64,000 bases of DNA from Aedes albopictus (Eukaryota > Arthropoda > Insecta > Diptera > Culicidae): assembly GCF_035046485.1 (NCBI RefSeq), contig NC_085136.1:329122227-329186226 (forward strand), read 5' to 3'. This document shows, in pieces, positions 40,471-52,383 of the stretch. The notes beneath the pieces were generated by a model. The model was not told where the DNA came from. It did no database searches and saw only the letters and a program-made list of their open reading frames with translations. Positions within the stretch are counted from its first letter, which is position 1. Every line of letters begins with the position of its first letter. Made by a program: the position numbers and the translations under genes.

Positions 40471-41743
40471 TTGAAGATACATATTGTTTCCAGACGTACT
40501 AATTGCGATATGAATATGTTTTTATTTTTATTATTAAATATCGATCTTTAAAAATGTATGACAATATGTGGTGCGGTATGGTCTTAGACATGGTGCATTC
40601 ACAGCATCTGTTCAGGTAATCTATTCATGCTCAGTCGAAGATCCGTTAAGCATTTTTGCCTTTCTCGTACACCAAGTGTACTGGAAAGGCTATATCGAGA
40701 CGGCTACTTTGGAGGTCATACTGAAGCGACCGGTAGAATACAAGTACATACACTGAACGAAAACCCCGACCGTGTAAAGAATATTTTGTCATTCAATGCG
40801 ATACAGATCCACAGAATCTGAATTTTGAATGATTGCACAGCAGGATGATTTTTCTTCGTCTTGTATAATTGAAATCATCCTGTTATGAGATTTTATACGA
40901 CACGGTTTCTAAATGATTTTTTACTTAGGGTTTGTTGTGATTGATGTTCATCTCAAAACCATCTGACAGTGTTCTCGTCTGTGTCCCATACAGAAAATCA
41001 TTCAACTTCAAATCAATTCGTCATTTGTTGATAAAAAAGACATGGCGGAGTTGAAAGATGTTAGAGTTTGCCGGAGAAATCTTTTTGAAAATTCTGGAGA
41101 AAATACTGGTGTCAGTCATATCACGAAAGGTAAGAATGAATTATTTTAGCTTTCTTCGTTTACTAAAAGACTTTTCAAACATTATAGATGGAATGACTTA
41201 TTTACAGGATACTTGCTTGGACCGCCAAAGAAAAATCTTCTCATTTTCCGATTTCCCTGTATCGGATCGAACAGAGCCCTAGACGTTTACAACAGTGCAG
41301 GATTTATATGACATAATTACACACATCAAATATTTATATAGAGAGGTCTTATAATTTCAACTGAAATGTACTGATGAATAGATAACCCTATTAAAAATAA
41401 TATGGTGTATTTATTTAGTTTTTTAACTTTTAACTTTTTAATTTAAATTAAAAACACACCCCAAATCATATGAAACAGGAAAGCGAATGAAAATCACTCA
41501 TAAATTGACTTTCTAAAAAGCAATGAAAATCATCCTTTTTTGGGATTGTCATCATTCAAGTTGTTTTTATTTTGACAGAAGCTGGATCAACTGAAAATCA
41601 TCCGAATCATGTCTGAAAATAGGCATGGGGCTCGGATGAAGCAAAAATCATTCAATTCATGGCGGGGGTTTTCGTTCAGTGTAGCCAGTAAATCCACAAT
41701 ATCTGGACAGTAACCGGTGGAATAAATACTAGTAGCCGCAAGA

Positions 41744-41804
41744 TTGATTGATTGATTTGTCTTTATTAGAGAGACTTTCAGCCCTTGGCTGGTTCGTCTC
41801 TCCC
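41744..41804 (-). mobile_element. 61-base retroposed LINE 3' hairpin with 13-base target duplication
   Basis: AGTAGCCGCAAGA is duplicated exactly at 41731-41743 and 41805-41817. Between them, on the - strand, is only GACGAACCAGCC, a short gap, GGCTGAAAGTCTC, TCTAATAAAGAC and a (TCAA)n tail. The insertion is therefore almost nothing but a 3' hairpin plus tail, an extreme 5' truncation. Confidence 0.8.
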
Positions 41805-43445
41805 AGTAGCCGCAAGAGTAGCCGGTAAATCCTTGGGTAAATCCCCAGGCCCCTGACACGGCCTATATCAATGCATTGGAATCATGGTAGACAGGATGTC
41901 CTGGGCGCTAGTAAATAGCGCCCACTGTCAAATGCGAAAACATCAACAATATTTTTTGTTTAACGTTTGTTGTGGTTTGTTGATCAGTTTTTGGAATCAT
42001 TTTTTCACAGGGGGATGACGAAGGGCCCGAATCATCTACCCAGCATTCAATTCAACATGGCGTCCAATATTTTTGTTTTGATTGCTTAATTCATGGAAAA
42101 ATGCGCTGGAAACATCGACACTGCTTCGCTGCTACATATAATATCTTGCAAAGTGATAAGGAAAGAGAAACTATCATCAAAAACAACGTTTTCGTTTGAA
42201 ATGTATAATTTCTGAAATAAGCACTAGCAACACACCCGAAAATCAGGAACAAGGACCAGAAAGTGGGTACCAAAACGCGCCGTACCAAAAATGATGTTGG
42301 GTGGAGCGGCGATGTACCGAGTTTGACAGCCATGTCACCCCACTGTTTTTTCACCTCTTATGATCACAAAACACTTCAAATTCGCTTTAATATTAATGTA
42401 CGGTAAGAGCCCTGATAAAAAATATCATAAAAATACGATAAATTTTATTCTAACAGCACCATTTTTTCGAAAAATATTCACCATTAAACGTATTGTAATT
42501 TACACGGCACACTCACCATCACCCCTATTGTACTATACTATGGCACTTTTACAATAAAAAATGGTGGACGTTATGTATCTTAACCATAAAATTTTGAGAA
42601 AATTTTCATACACTTTTTCGCGAAAAACAATAGAATGTATTGTGTTTTTATGAGACATTTTTAGGGCAATTTTCAAAAGAAAACAATATATCTTAATGTT
42701 TTTTCATTGTTCTTACAATACAAATACAATTAATTGAATGGCGTCAAATGAATCGTTGTTACAATAAAAATAAAATAATATTTGTTGTTATTTGTAAGCA
42801 GTTTTCGCTTTTGAAAATCCATAGAATTTATTTTTCTCGCTAACATTGATATCCAGCATTTACGAGCACTACCGGCCGCCAGAATGATATGCACATTTTA
42901 TGATAAGAGTCAAACACTATGATGTCTGTCTGGTATGTGTTGCTTGGCAGCTGTTGATAAGATCTATCTTCAATCTTTTCAAATAACTGCCAAATATCAC
43001 AAGTCAGACCTCAGGTCGTATGATCCATACCATAAATCGTTCACAATTCATGTGGCCATTAGTATCTGTAAATGCTGGAGAAAAATGTTACCGAGAAATA
43101 TGAATTCTTTGGTTTTTCAAAGGCGAAATCTGTTTACATTACAACAAATATTATTGCATGTTTATTTTAACATCGGTTCAATTGACCCCATTAAACTAAT
43201 TGTATTTATATTGTTATCAATGGTAGTTTACTATTTACTAGATTCCTTTAAATTATTGGAAAACATTAGAAAAATCATTGTTCATCTTTTTCTTGTCGTA
43301 ACATCCTCACTTGGCTAAAACCTGCTTTTCGGCTAGTTTTCTATAAGTACTTCCTCAGTTATTCATTGAGAGCTTCCTCTGCCAACACGGCTTGATGTCT
43401 GTCAGTTTTAGCGAATAACATTCGATAACCGAAACATCTACTGTA

Positions 43446-43979
43446 GGGTATTTTAACCAATAGTGGACCCCTTAGTAGCTGAAAATTGCTCTGATCGTTA
43501 AAACAGTATGATATTCCAATTGAATTGCCCCTGTCAACGTTTGCACAGCAAGTTCTATGTCTTTCCTGCACATTGCACACAAAAACCTTACCAAACCACC
43601 CTATATTTCCCATAAAATAATCATTTCAAATCTGGCTCAAATTATCCTATACTGGTCCCCCCGGGGTCCACTATAGGATTGTTGGGGTCCACTATAGGAT
43701 AAATCGTATTCTCTTACCATGTTAAAACGGAGACAATAGTGGACCCCCTTGGATTTAACCAATAGTGGTCCCCCAGATTTGTTTACATTTACAAATTTGT
43801 TCAAAAAATCAAATTATTGCTTTCCAGCGTAGCTCCACCACTTGTAACTACTGGCTAGGAACATGATCCATCGTCTCCCGGTGGAAGTTCACCGGTGAAA
43901 ACAGATTTAAGCAGGAAAATTAGGAAAAATATAAGGGGGTCCACTATAGGTAAGGGGTCCACTATTGGCTAAAATACCC
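43446..43979. mobile_element. MITE rich in GGGGTCCACTATAGGAT sub-repeats
   Basis: GGGTATTTTAACCAATAGTG and the inverted right end are flanked by TA. Inside, GGTCCACTATAGG recurs several times on both strands. The left TA coincides with the end of a CAGTAGA-type MITE fragment, so one MITE jumped into another's terminus. Confidence 0.65.
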
Positions 43980-44549
43980 TACTCAAATTTAAAACGAAAA
44001 CTATAAAAAAATATGTCAAGTGATTTTGTACATATTTGATTATACAAAAATGATCCAAGCAACAATAATATTTATTGTTATTTATTTGTTATCAATTGTT
44101 TTTAAGTGCAATTGAGAAATAAACTTTTTTTTGATAAAAAGTCCATGAGAACTTTGCAAGCACTTTTGCATCTATTTAAAAACAACTTAAATTAATTTTT
44201 ACTGACAGTAACTTTAAATTATTATAGAACTATTGAAAAACAATCGAATCAATTAGTCACTAATAAAGCTAATGTTCACTTATTGTACGAACTATATGGG
44301 CTTGATTTCTATTGTAAAAAGTAACAATATATCTACTATGTGTTTTATTGTGAACAATAAAACCAGTCATATGTTAATAATATTTACCATGTAATGAATG
44401 GTAATTTTTTATCCGGGGGAGCATGCGATTAGTTGAATAAAGCAACCCAACAAACACGCATTGTGAATGTGATTTCGTGTGTGGCTCACATCAAACAAAA
44501 GCTGCGTTTGTTGATTACACGCTCGTTTCAATTTGCACGAATATGAGTA

Positions 44550-45141
44550 CAGTCGGAACCCGCTCGTTGAGCCACAACCTCCACCCAACCAACGAATTCG
44601 ATTCGCTAGTTGGGTGAAGTGACAGCAGCACAAGGGGCGTGCGCATTGTTTTTTAAAAATCATGTTTAGGTTGGAAGCAAAAAGGAATTTTTTTCAATTT
44701 GTTTTACATTTAGAGCAAAACTGATACGTTTTGCAAGATACATATATGGCCAATGCGAGAAATAATTATTTTCACCCATTTTCAGTCGGTGAAGTGAAAA
44801 TATAGATGTTTTTGAAACCACCCGGACCAAAAGCAAGCACAAAACACTTTCAATGATCGACAAAATAAAGATTGCCGATGTTTTGCATTTGTTTCTAAGT
44901 AATTGTACATATTCTTTTTTTTTAAGAAATATGAAATAGAAATTCTTCACGATTATCAGTAAAGTTTAAGAAACCAAAAACTCATTAGCTCGCCCCTCGG
45001 AATTACAGATTGGTTGTCATTTTCAGTTTGACATTGAATTATGACATCCAGGTACTTTTTAGTTGGCTGACAGCTCAACTAACGGGGCCCCAACTAAAAA
45101 GCCACCCAACTATTAAGCCCCCAATCAGCGAGTCATGACTG
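44550..45141. mobile_element. TA-flanked MITE related to 15233-15546
   Basis: The left end CAGTCGGAACCCGCTCGTTG and the right end, inverted CAGTCATGACTCGCTGATTG, have TA on both sides. CCCAACTA-type words near both ends are shared with the 15-kb copy. Confidence 0.55.
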
Positions 45142-45324
45142 TATAAGACAGTTAGATGTTGGCTACGATAAATTTCATTGATGCCAGGGGCCTGGTAAAT
45201 CCACAATACATATTTAGAACAATCTATTTTCATTTGTCACTCTTACCCACGCAACCACAAAAAAATGACCGGCGGCCAATGAGAGTATATTACAGGTGAG
45301 GAAGAAGAAGAGATGGCTGTGTAT

Positions 45325-45479
45325 TAAGCCTTGGACAGACTGGTGGTATTCGTACCATGGTACAATTATCTTGAAATGAGTTCCATACTGATAATTTTCT
45401 TCATTCAAGACAGCCTTGGAATAATTTTCTTGACAACTTGTACCATGGTACGAGCACCACCAGTGTGTCCCAGGCCTTA
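45325..45479. mobile_element. MITE with GTACCATGGTAC palindrome in both arms
   Basis: The ends TAAGCCTTGGACAGACTGGT and inverted TAAGGCCTGGGACACACTGG pair. GTACCATGGTAC is present in each arm. A wider inverted pair (CTCTCATTGRCCGGCGG words at about 45270 and 45630) surrounds it. Confidence 0.6.
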
Positions 45480-45689
45480 GTAAGGAGAGAAAAATGTAAA
45501 CACAAATAGTGACGTCACTATTTGACACGCGTTCTTATGGGAGCTCGCTTTGCTTGTAGTAGTGACATGTTTTGCACCAGACACGGATCTCACGCACACG
45601 AAGTATCTTCTTCCACACCTCTATTAGACTCTCATTGACCGGCGGCGTCACAAAAAGTAAAAAAAGAAAACGTCAACCGCGAGCTGGCT

Positions 45690-45891
45690 GCGTTCTGGCT
45701 AGCAGTTTATTTTTGCACAAAAGAGAGTGACAACACAGAAAAGTGGGAACGGGGCCTTTGAGTGCCGTGATCAAAAGTGATTTTTTTAGGTGGAAAAATC
45801 CTTCAAATAGTGATTCAACCAAATCCGAAACCTTCCGGAAGGGTGTGGCAAGCGTTTTGGCTGAACCAGTGCTGGAAATTCGAGTTGGTAA
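45690..45891 (+). other. Candidate non-coding first exon with splice donor
   Basis: A GC-balanced stretch ends CTGGAAATTCGAGTTG followed by the strong donor GTAAGT at 45892, then about 350 bases of CpG-containing DNA unlike the AT-rich surroundings. No ATG-initiated conserved protein is seen. It could be the promoter and 5' UTR exon of a gene lying to the right, or part of a transposon. Confidence 0.25.
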
Positions 45892-46614
45892 GTTGATTTT
45901 TTTCATCGCTTATTGTTGGTTCTCGCGGATAGGGCCGGGGCGTCCGAAGGCAGGGTAGCGTCACCGACAGTGGCCCATCTTTGAAGAGTCGAAACAGCCG
46001 AACCCAAAGGCAAAGGTGACGACTGTCAGTAAACGTTCACCTCTATCGATTTGTCGCGGGCCGCCTCGGACCCGCGCACGGAGCGTGGGTGGTTTTCGAA
46101 ACGAAAATCATTATTTTGCAAGTCTCGAGCTCTCGGAATGTTTATCAACAAAAATGAGGCGAGCCAAGCAGGCGAGCGATGACGCGAATCGCAAAGGAGC
46201 GAGCCGAGCAGCGATATGCCCCGCGATTGCTCGGATGTTTTCTTGATATTTTTAGCACTCTGCGATGAGGGCGATGAGCGTTGTTTTTGAGATTTTTATT
46301 TTGGCTCTTCGCTTTCCGTTCCTCCGTCTAATACCCTTGCCTTGTGGTGAGGTGCTCTCCTCGGGTTTCCTTCCTACATTGGGTTACATTGGTAGTCGTA
46401 CGAGCAAACTGAAATCGCTAAAATGAAAATAAGATTAAGGAGATAGAAAAATATACAAGCTGAAGTAAGGGAAATGAGAATAACGTTTGGAGAAAGCCAG
46501 CAATAACAAAATCGCTTGAGTATTCGACTCATCGATGAAAACTCTTCTTGTAAGCTCACTAAAATTTTGCTATGCGTAATTAAAAAATTCATATGAAATA
46601 TTCTTTTATTAAAA

Positions 46615-46656
46615 AAATAGCCTCGGGCTGAAAATCTCTCTAATAAAGATACCTAA
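46615..46656 (+). mobile_element. LINE-type 3' tail fragment
   Basis: TCGGGCTGAAAATCTCTC is followed by TAATAAAGATA and a CCTAA-repeat tail. It has the same tail module as 41744-41804 but on the + strand and with a different simple repeat. The rest of 45900-47100 shows no gene. Confidence 0.5.
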
Positions 46657-47103
46657 CCTAACCCAACCTTTTATTAAACTCCTATTTATTGCTGACATTA
46701 ATTTCAAAAGAGAGATAAATATTTCCCCAAAAGTCAATCAGATAAATGAGAATTCATCAACAAAATTTTCAATCGTTGTTTGATTTTCCTCCTTTTCATT
46801 TTTTTTCATTTATTTAGTTCACATCAAATTCATGATAATACTGAATCAACAATTTGCCGCCATAATACTCGATTTGCCTCCTTATTCTCCTTATATTTTT
46901 TTTTTGTTTTTTTTTTAACTCTTCTAGAAGATTACTTACAAGAAATTCAAACAAAATTCGCCAAATATTTCCCAAGCTTTCTCCAGAACTATTGTTACTT
47001 ATTTTACTTGAAATTCTACAATACCCTCGACGCATCAGGAGATTTGATTGAAAATAAATCAACCGGGGTTCGATCTTTGAATAAAATGGTAGCATGTCGG
47101 TTA

Positions 47104-48068
47104 GGGTAGCCCACACTTATATGAAAAACAAAAATTTCGAAAAATACCAAGTCTTACCTCCTCAATCAGTTGTTTTGGACTCCCAGAAGCTACGTTCAAA
47201 ATTTGAGCAAAATCAGTTGAGCCTAAGGGGGCGCTCAAAACGCTTGAAGTTTGTATGGGAAAACTTGGCCAAATGTATGCAGAAATTTTAAGTTTTTGAA
47301 TTTTGCCGCTAGGTGGCGCTGTAAGCGTTCAATAATCAAACCCTTTGGTATTTTTGTAGGTGACTATATGCCAGAGAACTTTGTAGAAAACCGCGAAGTG
47401 ATCCGACGGCTGTGAAAAAAGTTATACCCTAGGCAAAGTGAGGCAAAGTATTGAGATATTATTATTGATATTATTCCTTTACATGTACAGTAATGTTCCG
47501 ATTTTATCACGGCCTCCACGCGTCAGTCCTTCATTTTTCATTCATTTGTTGTTACATTTGAGAGCAAGTGTTTCCCCTCTCCTTTAAGATGAATGTTGAA
47601 GACGTGTTTTGCAACGTTAAAAATATTGCAAATGCATAAAGATTTTGTAGAATATTCAAAAACATTTTTTTAAATAGGCGTGATAAAATCGGAACAATAC
47701 TGTATTGGAAAAATAACAATAAAGTTTATCCTCACTTTTCCTAGGGTATAACTTTTTTCACAGACGTTGGATCACTTTGCGGTCTTCGACAAAGTTGTTT
47801 GGCATATAGTCACCTACAATAATACCAAAGGGTTTGATTATTGAACGCTTACAGCGCCACCTAGCGTCAAAATTCGAAAACTTAAAATTTCTGCATACAT
47901 TTGGCCAAGTTTTCCCATACAAACTTCAAGCGTTTTGAGCGCCCCCTTAGGCTCAACCGATTTTGCTCAAATTTTGAACGTAGCTTCTGGGAGTCCAAAA
48001 CAACTGATTGAGGAGGTAAGACTTGGTATTTTTCGAAATTTTTGTTTTTCATATAAGTGTGGGCCACC
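47104..48068. mobile_element. Foldback element FB3, TTA target
   Basis: TTA flanks both sides (47101-47103, 48069-48071). Arms of about 350 bases start GGGTAGCCCACACTTATATG and pair with the right end. They carry the shared foldback blocks in order: TCAAAATTTGAGCAAAATCA (47195), GTTTGTATGGGAAAACTTGG (47248), ACTTTGTAGAAAACCGCGAA (47379) and GTGAAAAAAGTTATACC (47411). The 3-base TTA target is PIF/Harbinger-like. 48072-48646 holds nothing recognised. Confidence 0.75.
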
Positions 48069-48646
48069 TTAATGTCGGTACTACTTTGTGCTATATGCGA
48101 TAAGCAGTAATACATGATAACGAGAAACTTATTGGAAACACCAACATGACCTAATTTTGAATCCTCTTGTTCGTTCATGCATTCAAATAGGAATTTGTTC
48201 TTTGTAGGTAGGACTGATCAATATTACTTATCAAATGAAAATGTTTACCATCAAAATCGATTAAATGTCAGAACTTCCTAGAATAAGTCGATAAATTTCA
48301 AGCGATTCTTTTAACATGTCTGTTTTTTTTTCAATGATAACTTCATGTAGAAAGCTTGAAAATAATTGCTGCATAAATTTTGAATGAAATGTTATATCAA
48401 TCACTGGTACCTAGGTTTCTGAAGCAAACCTCTTGGAAAAACGTTAAAAACTCTTCAAAATAAATCTCTGAAAATTTTCTGCTACGATTCCTCAAAATAT
48501 TTCAATACAGATCCCTAGATTTTTTATTCAATTACTGTTACACTAATACAGTATTCTTCTATGACATTCGTCGCTACAAGTAACTCAATATTATACCTCT
48601 AACAACTTAATTGTTGAAACACGGTGAGATACGTACAGTATCTAAC

Positions 48647-48768
48647 TGAAGGAAACACCTCTTTCCAGTTTGAAGGTTGTTTTTCAATTTCAGTCAATTA
48701 CAATTTTCATATTGTCTGTCCTAAAAGTCATGCCTACTATGATTTATATGCCTTACTTAACTACCACA
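48647..48768 (-). repeat. 3' LTR of the Ty3/gypsy element
   Basis: On the + strand it reads TGAAGGAAACACC...ACTACCACA. Just inside it (48789-48804) is a perfect 6-base-pair hairpin, CCGATGAGGACATCGG on the coding strand. A typical polypurine tract is not obvious. Confidence 0.85.
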
Positions 48769-48849
48769 TATCGGCCATACTGACTAACCGATGTCCTCAT
48801 CGGTATACCCATTAGTTGCTTCTGGATCTAACAAATTATTGGGAGATAA

Positions 48850-50277
48850 CTAATGTTTCATGTTTCCTGGTGAACACACTGAGTGAAAGGGAAGGCTGGA
48901 AGCCTGAAATTTTTCTATATCCGATACTACGTAACGATCATTTGGTAACACTTTTTGAACTACATATGGACCTTTAAATTTCTCCGTTAATTTTGAAGCT
49001 GAAACAGATTTGAGAACAATGAAATCTCCGACATTGTACTCAGTAGCCTTTTTACGCCTTTTGTCAGTTACCAATTTGTTGTAAACTTGATTTTGTTGAA
49101 TTGTCTCGCTAGCCTTATTGCGTTCAGATTGAATATCAATTCTATTTTCTCTTGATTGAAAATTATCAACAAAAGTTTCTAAATTGTGATCTATTATGTT
49201 TAAGTTCCTTTGAAGAGATCCAAATAACAAAACACTTGGACAATTTTTAATAGATCTATTGTACGTGTTATTGAATATGTACTCAATTCTACTTGAAAGA
49301 TTCCATTTAAAACCAGTATCGTTAATCATTTTATGCAATTCAGTATCATAATTTACATTTTATATAACTCATTTTGGTATCATAATGGTCAATTTTTCCG
49401 AACTGGCTCATTATGCAACTGAAATGAGTTGTATAATGATAAATAGTTGTATAATGTTCATAATGCAACTCATTTGAGTTGCATTATGAACATTATGCAA
49501 CTCAAATGGGTTGCATTATGAAAAAATCATTGCATAAAATTTTGTATGGAACTCGTTGCAAAACTCGATTTTTTCAGCACTCTTCGTATTTATCCAACTC
49601 GGCAAGCCTCGTTGGATAAATGTACGACTCGTGCTGAAAAAATCAACTTTTTGCAACTCGTTACATAAATAACTATTTTAAAGCATTGGTGTTAATGTTC
49701 TGTTAATACGCTTTGCTGGTGTGTATGCCGCGGTTTTCACATGTTCAATACAATTACTTTTGACAAATCTTTCAAACTTAAATGAAGAAAAACGCGAACC
49801 TCTATCGGTAATAATTCTCCTTGGTTTACTATAACAGTTCATATAGTTAGGAATGTGTTTTATACCCTGTTCGGTATTGGTTGTTCTAGTTGGAAATAGT
49901 TTTACAAATTTAGTGAACGCATCCACCATAACTAAAATGTGTTTAAATCCACCGCTAGAGGGTAGATTAATAGGACTATAGTGGTCCAAATGTAACGTGT
50001 CAAACCTATCAAACGGTTTATTTCCTTTGTCAATACTCTTGAGAAAGCCTTCCTTTTTCCCTTCTTTCGGGTTATAGAATATACATATGAAATGTATTTT
50101 TTTAACAATTTTCTTCATACTTACAAACCAGTATAGCTTTTTTTCTAGTATTGTTTTATCAATGCCGATAAGTCCAATTTTATCATGACAAGACCTTATA
50201 ATATTATCAATCATCAGCTTAGGTATAACTAATAAGTAATAATGATTTATCATCAAGTTTACTGAACAAAATACCAT
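48850..50277 (-). pseudogene. Gypsy integrase region (broken)
   Basis: Pieces at 49678-50277 and 48850-49338 carry an integrase core (LDHYSPINLP, MVDAFTKFVKLFP, TDRGSRFSS) and a C-terminal KFKGPYVV domain. The zinc-binding head is damaged: the second His of HDKxGH is Leu and the CxxC is lost. An insertion of about 310 bases separates the two pieces. The protein would join cDNA to the host chromosome if intact. Confidence 0.75.
49363..49674. mobile_element. Palindrome-rich insert in the gypsy integrase region
   Basis: Contains ATAATGCAACTCATTTGAGTT-type palindromes, repeated ATTATGCAACTC words, and a second hairpin from GATTTTTTCAGCACTC to GTGCTGAAAAAATC around TTTATCCAACTCGGC. Both flanks are gypsy integrase coding sequence. 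Exact ends and target duplication could not be fixed. Confidence 0.55.
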
Positions 50278-50637
50278 TTCTTAACTATAAGTTTGGAAAT
50301 GTGCTATTCTCAAGGTGTTGTTTAATGTTTTTCAACTTTTCATCTTGCTCTTGAGCCAAAATCACATTTCTTTCAATGTCTTCAGTCTCTAACAAGTTCA
50401 ATTCTTTGACTTCATTATTAGTTGATACAGCATTTGCCTTAGTCATGTTTTATCTACTGAGTGCATCTACATGTCTCATTTTTGTCTCATCTCTAAACAA
50501 CGCCCATCTGCTAATTTTTGAATTTATTTCTTTTTTACCAATGTTTGAGCCAAAGCATTGCAATCTGTGAAAATTTTGAAAAGCTTCCCAGATAAATAAA
50601 CATGGAAACGTTTTATTGCATATACTACAGCAAGAGT

Positions 50638-52330
50638 CTATAGTTCAAAACTGTGTAATCTAGACTCAAAATTATCTGTGTTCTTATTGAAATAGCTAAC
50701 TGGGTGGTCTTGTTTTTGCAGTAATATAGCTCCAAACCCATACGAACTTGCATCACAATGCAATTGAGTTTCAGCATTTGGATTAAAAATACATAATATT
50801 GGAGCTGATACTAATTTTGTCTTAAGTGTTTCAAACGCCTGAATTTGTTCACTATCAAATTTACATACAGAATCTTTCTTAAGCATATTGTATAACGGCC
50901 TTGCAATAGTAGCAAAATTGTTGGTAAACTTTCGGAAATAACTTGTCAATCCCAAAAATCGTTGAACATCTTTCACATTTTTGGATATTGGAAAATTTGA
51001 AACTGATTCTATGTGAGACTTGTTTGGACGTCTACCATACTTATTGATCGTGTAACCTAAATAATCGATTTCTTCAAATAAAAATTTACACTTAGGGGCT
51101 GTCCATTAATTACGTAAGGGTTTATGGGGGGAGGGGGGTTTTGAGAAATCTTACGCGCCATACAAAAAATTTTGGGTTGTCATACAAAAAATCTCACAAG
51201 GGGGGGAGGGGGTGTCGAAAAATCGCAAAAAATCCCTTACGTAATTAATGGACAGCCCCTTATCCAAATTTAACTCCAATAGATTATCGCTTAGAATTTT
51301 GAAAACAGTTCGTAAGATTTCTAAATGTTCTTCAAATGATTCAGAAAATATGATAATATCATCAATATAAACACAAAGTTTTCATTCTATAATTTTTTTT
51401 AAATAGTATTGATGAATCTTTGAAAAACTGCAGGAGCATTACAGAGACCAAACGGGACACGCAAATACTCATACTGTCCAGACGGTGTAACAAAAGACGT
51501 AAATTTAGTACATTCAGGTGCAATTTTGATTTGGTGAAACCCAGATTTCAAATCCAATACCGAAAAAAACTTTTTGTTTCTTAATTTGTCAAGAATATCT
51601 TCAATTAATGGCAATGGGTAATTGTCTCTATAAGTATCCTTATTTAATTTACGATAATCAACACACATTCTAACATCTCCATCTTTTTTCGGTATCAAAA
51701 CAATAGTAGCAAAAGGAGTCACTTTCTCTAATGGTGTTATTATGTAAAGTTCTTTAATTTTTTCGTCTACTTTAGATTTTTCAGCAAATGTTAATCGTCT
51801 TGACTTAAAATGGAACTGAGTACCACTTTTTAAATTAATTTTCATGTCAAATTTGGTTTCAGGATTCAAAGGTTTAACGGAAAACAAATAATACTTCGTA
51901 GAAACGTCCATAAATGTTTCCAATTGATCGTTACTTACTTTTCCAACATTCTGCAACATTTTTGATTCATCGAAAACAAAGTTAATTGGCTTCATTTCAT
52001 CAGCGTTCGATTTCCTAATCACAGGAGTTCTGCAAATCTTAACCTGGTTTCTCTCAATGATTGTTCGAACTCCAGGCTTCATTATTATGTCCCTACCGAT
52101 AATGGCATCATATGAAGACATGGTTTCATCAGGAATGACCAAAAAGTTAACCTTAAAAAGAACATTTTGAACATAAATGTTAGTACTGAAAATACCTAGA
52201 ATTGTCAGTCGTGATCCTCCGATACCCCTAGATTTTCCGTTTATCATGATTTTCTATTACTCCATATTTTGTAAATTTTAGGTGTATCAGAGAAACAGGA
52301 CTGCCCGTATCAAATAAGCTCTCAACGAAT
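50638..52330 (-). pseudogene. Gypsy protease, reverse transcriptase and RNase H region (broken)
   Basis: A protease active site (LFDTGSPVSLI) is readable near 52312, out of frame with its surroundings. RT follows at 51399-52247 (VLIPKKDGDVRMCVDYRKLN, FFSVLDLKSGFHQI, VPFGLCNAPAVFQRF), with YIDDII readable after a stop near 51390. Tether and RNase H are at 50638-50976 (FLGLTSYFRKF, LHCDASSYGFGAILLQ). A MITE at 51095-51259 interrupts it. These enzymes would copy the element's RNA into DNA. Confidence 0.8.
51095..51259. mobile_element. GGGGCTGTCC...TTACGTAA MITE inside gypsy RT, TTA target
   Basis: The 165-base element has the inverted ends GGGGCTGTCCATTAATTACG and is flanked by TTA (51092-51094, 51260-51262). 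The gypsy coding sequence on either side would be continuous without it, so the insertion is younger than the gypsy copy. G-rich internal runs are shared with copies A and B. Confidence 0.8.
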
Positions 52331-52383
52331 GATCATTGTTATCAATTTTTAAAACTACCAATCCTTCAGACCCTATGTCCAAC

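Larger units (their letters stand above)
41846..45194. mobile_element. 3.3-kb hAT-type element, long copy
   Basis: The ends CAGGCCCCTGACA and inverted CAGGCCCCTGGCA are flanked by GTAAATCC (41837-41844 and 45195-45202; one extra C at the left). Terminal parts match the short copy 57244-57859 closely, for example ACGGCCTATATCAATGCATT and AGCATGCGATTAGTTGAATA. The interior has been enlarged by other elements (43446-43979 and 44550-45141). No transposase recognised. Confidence 0.75.

Noticed and set aside
48780..48820. Hammerhead-like ribozyme next to the gypsy 3' LTR
   Set aside because: A GATGAGGACATC hairpin is present, but the conserved CUGAUGA and GAAA core is not, so only a simple hairpin is reported.
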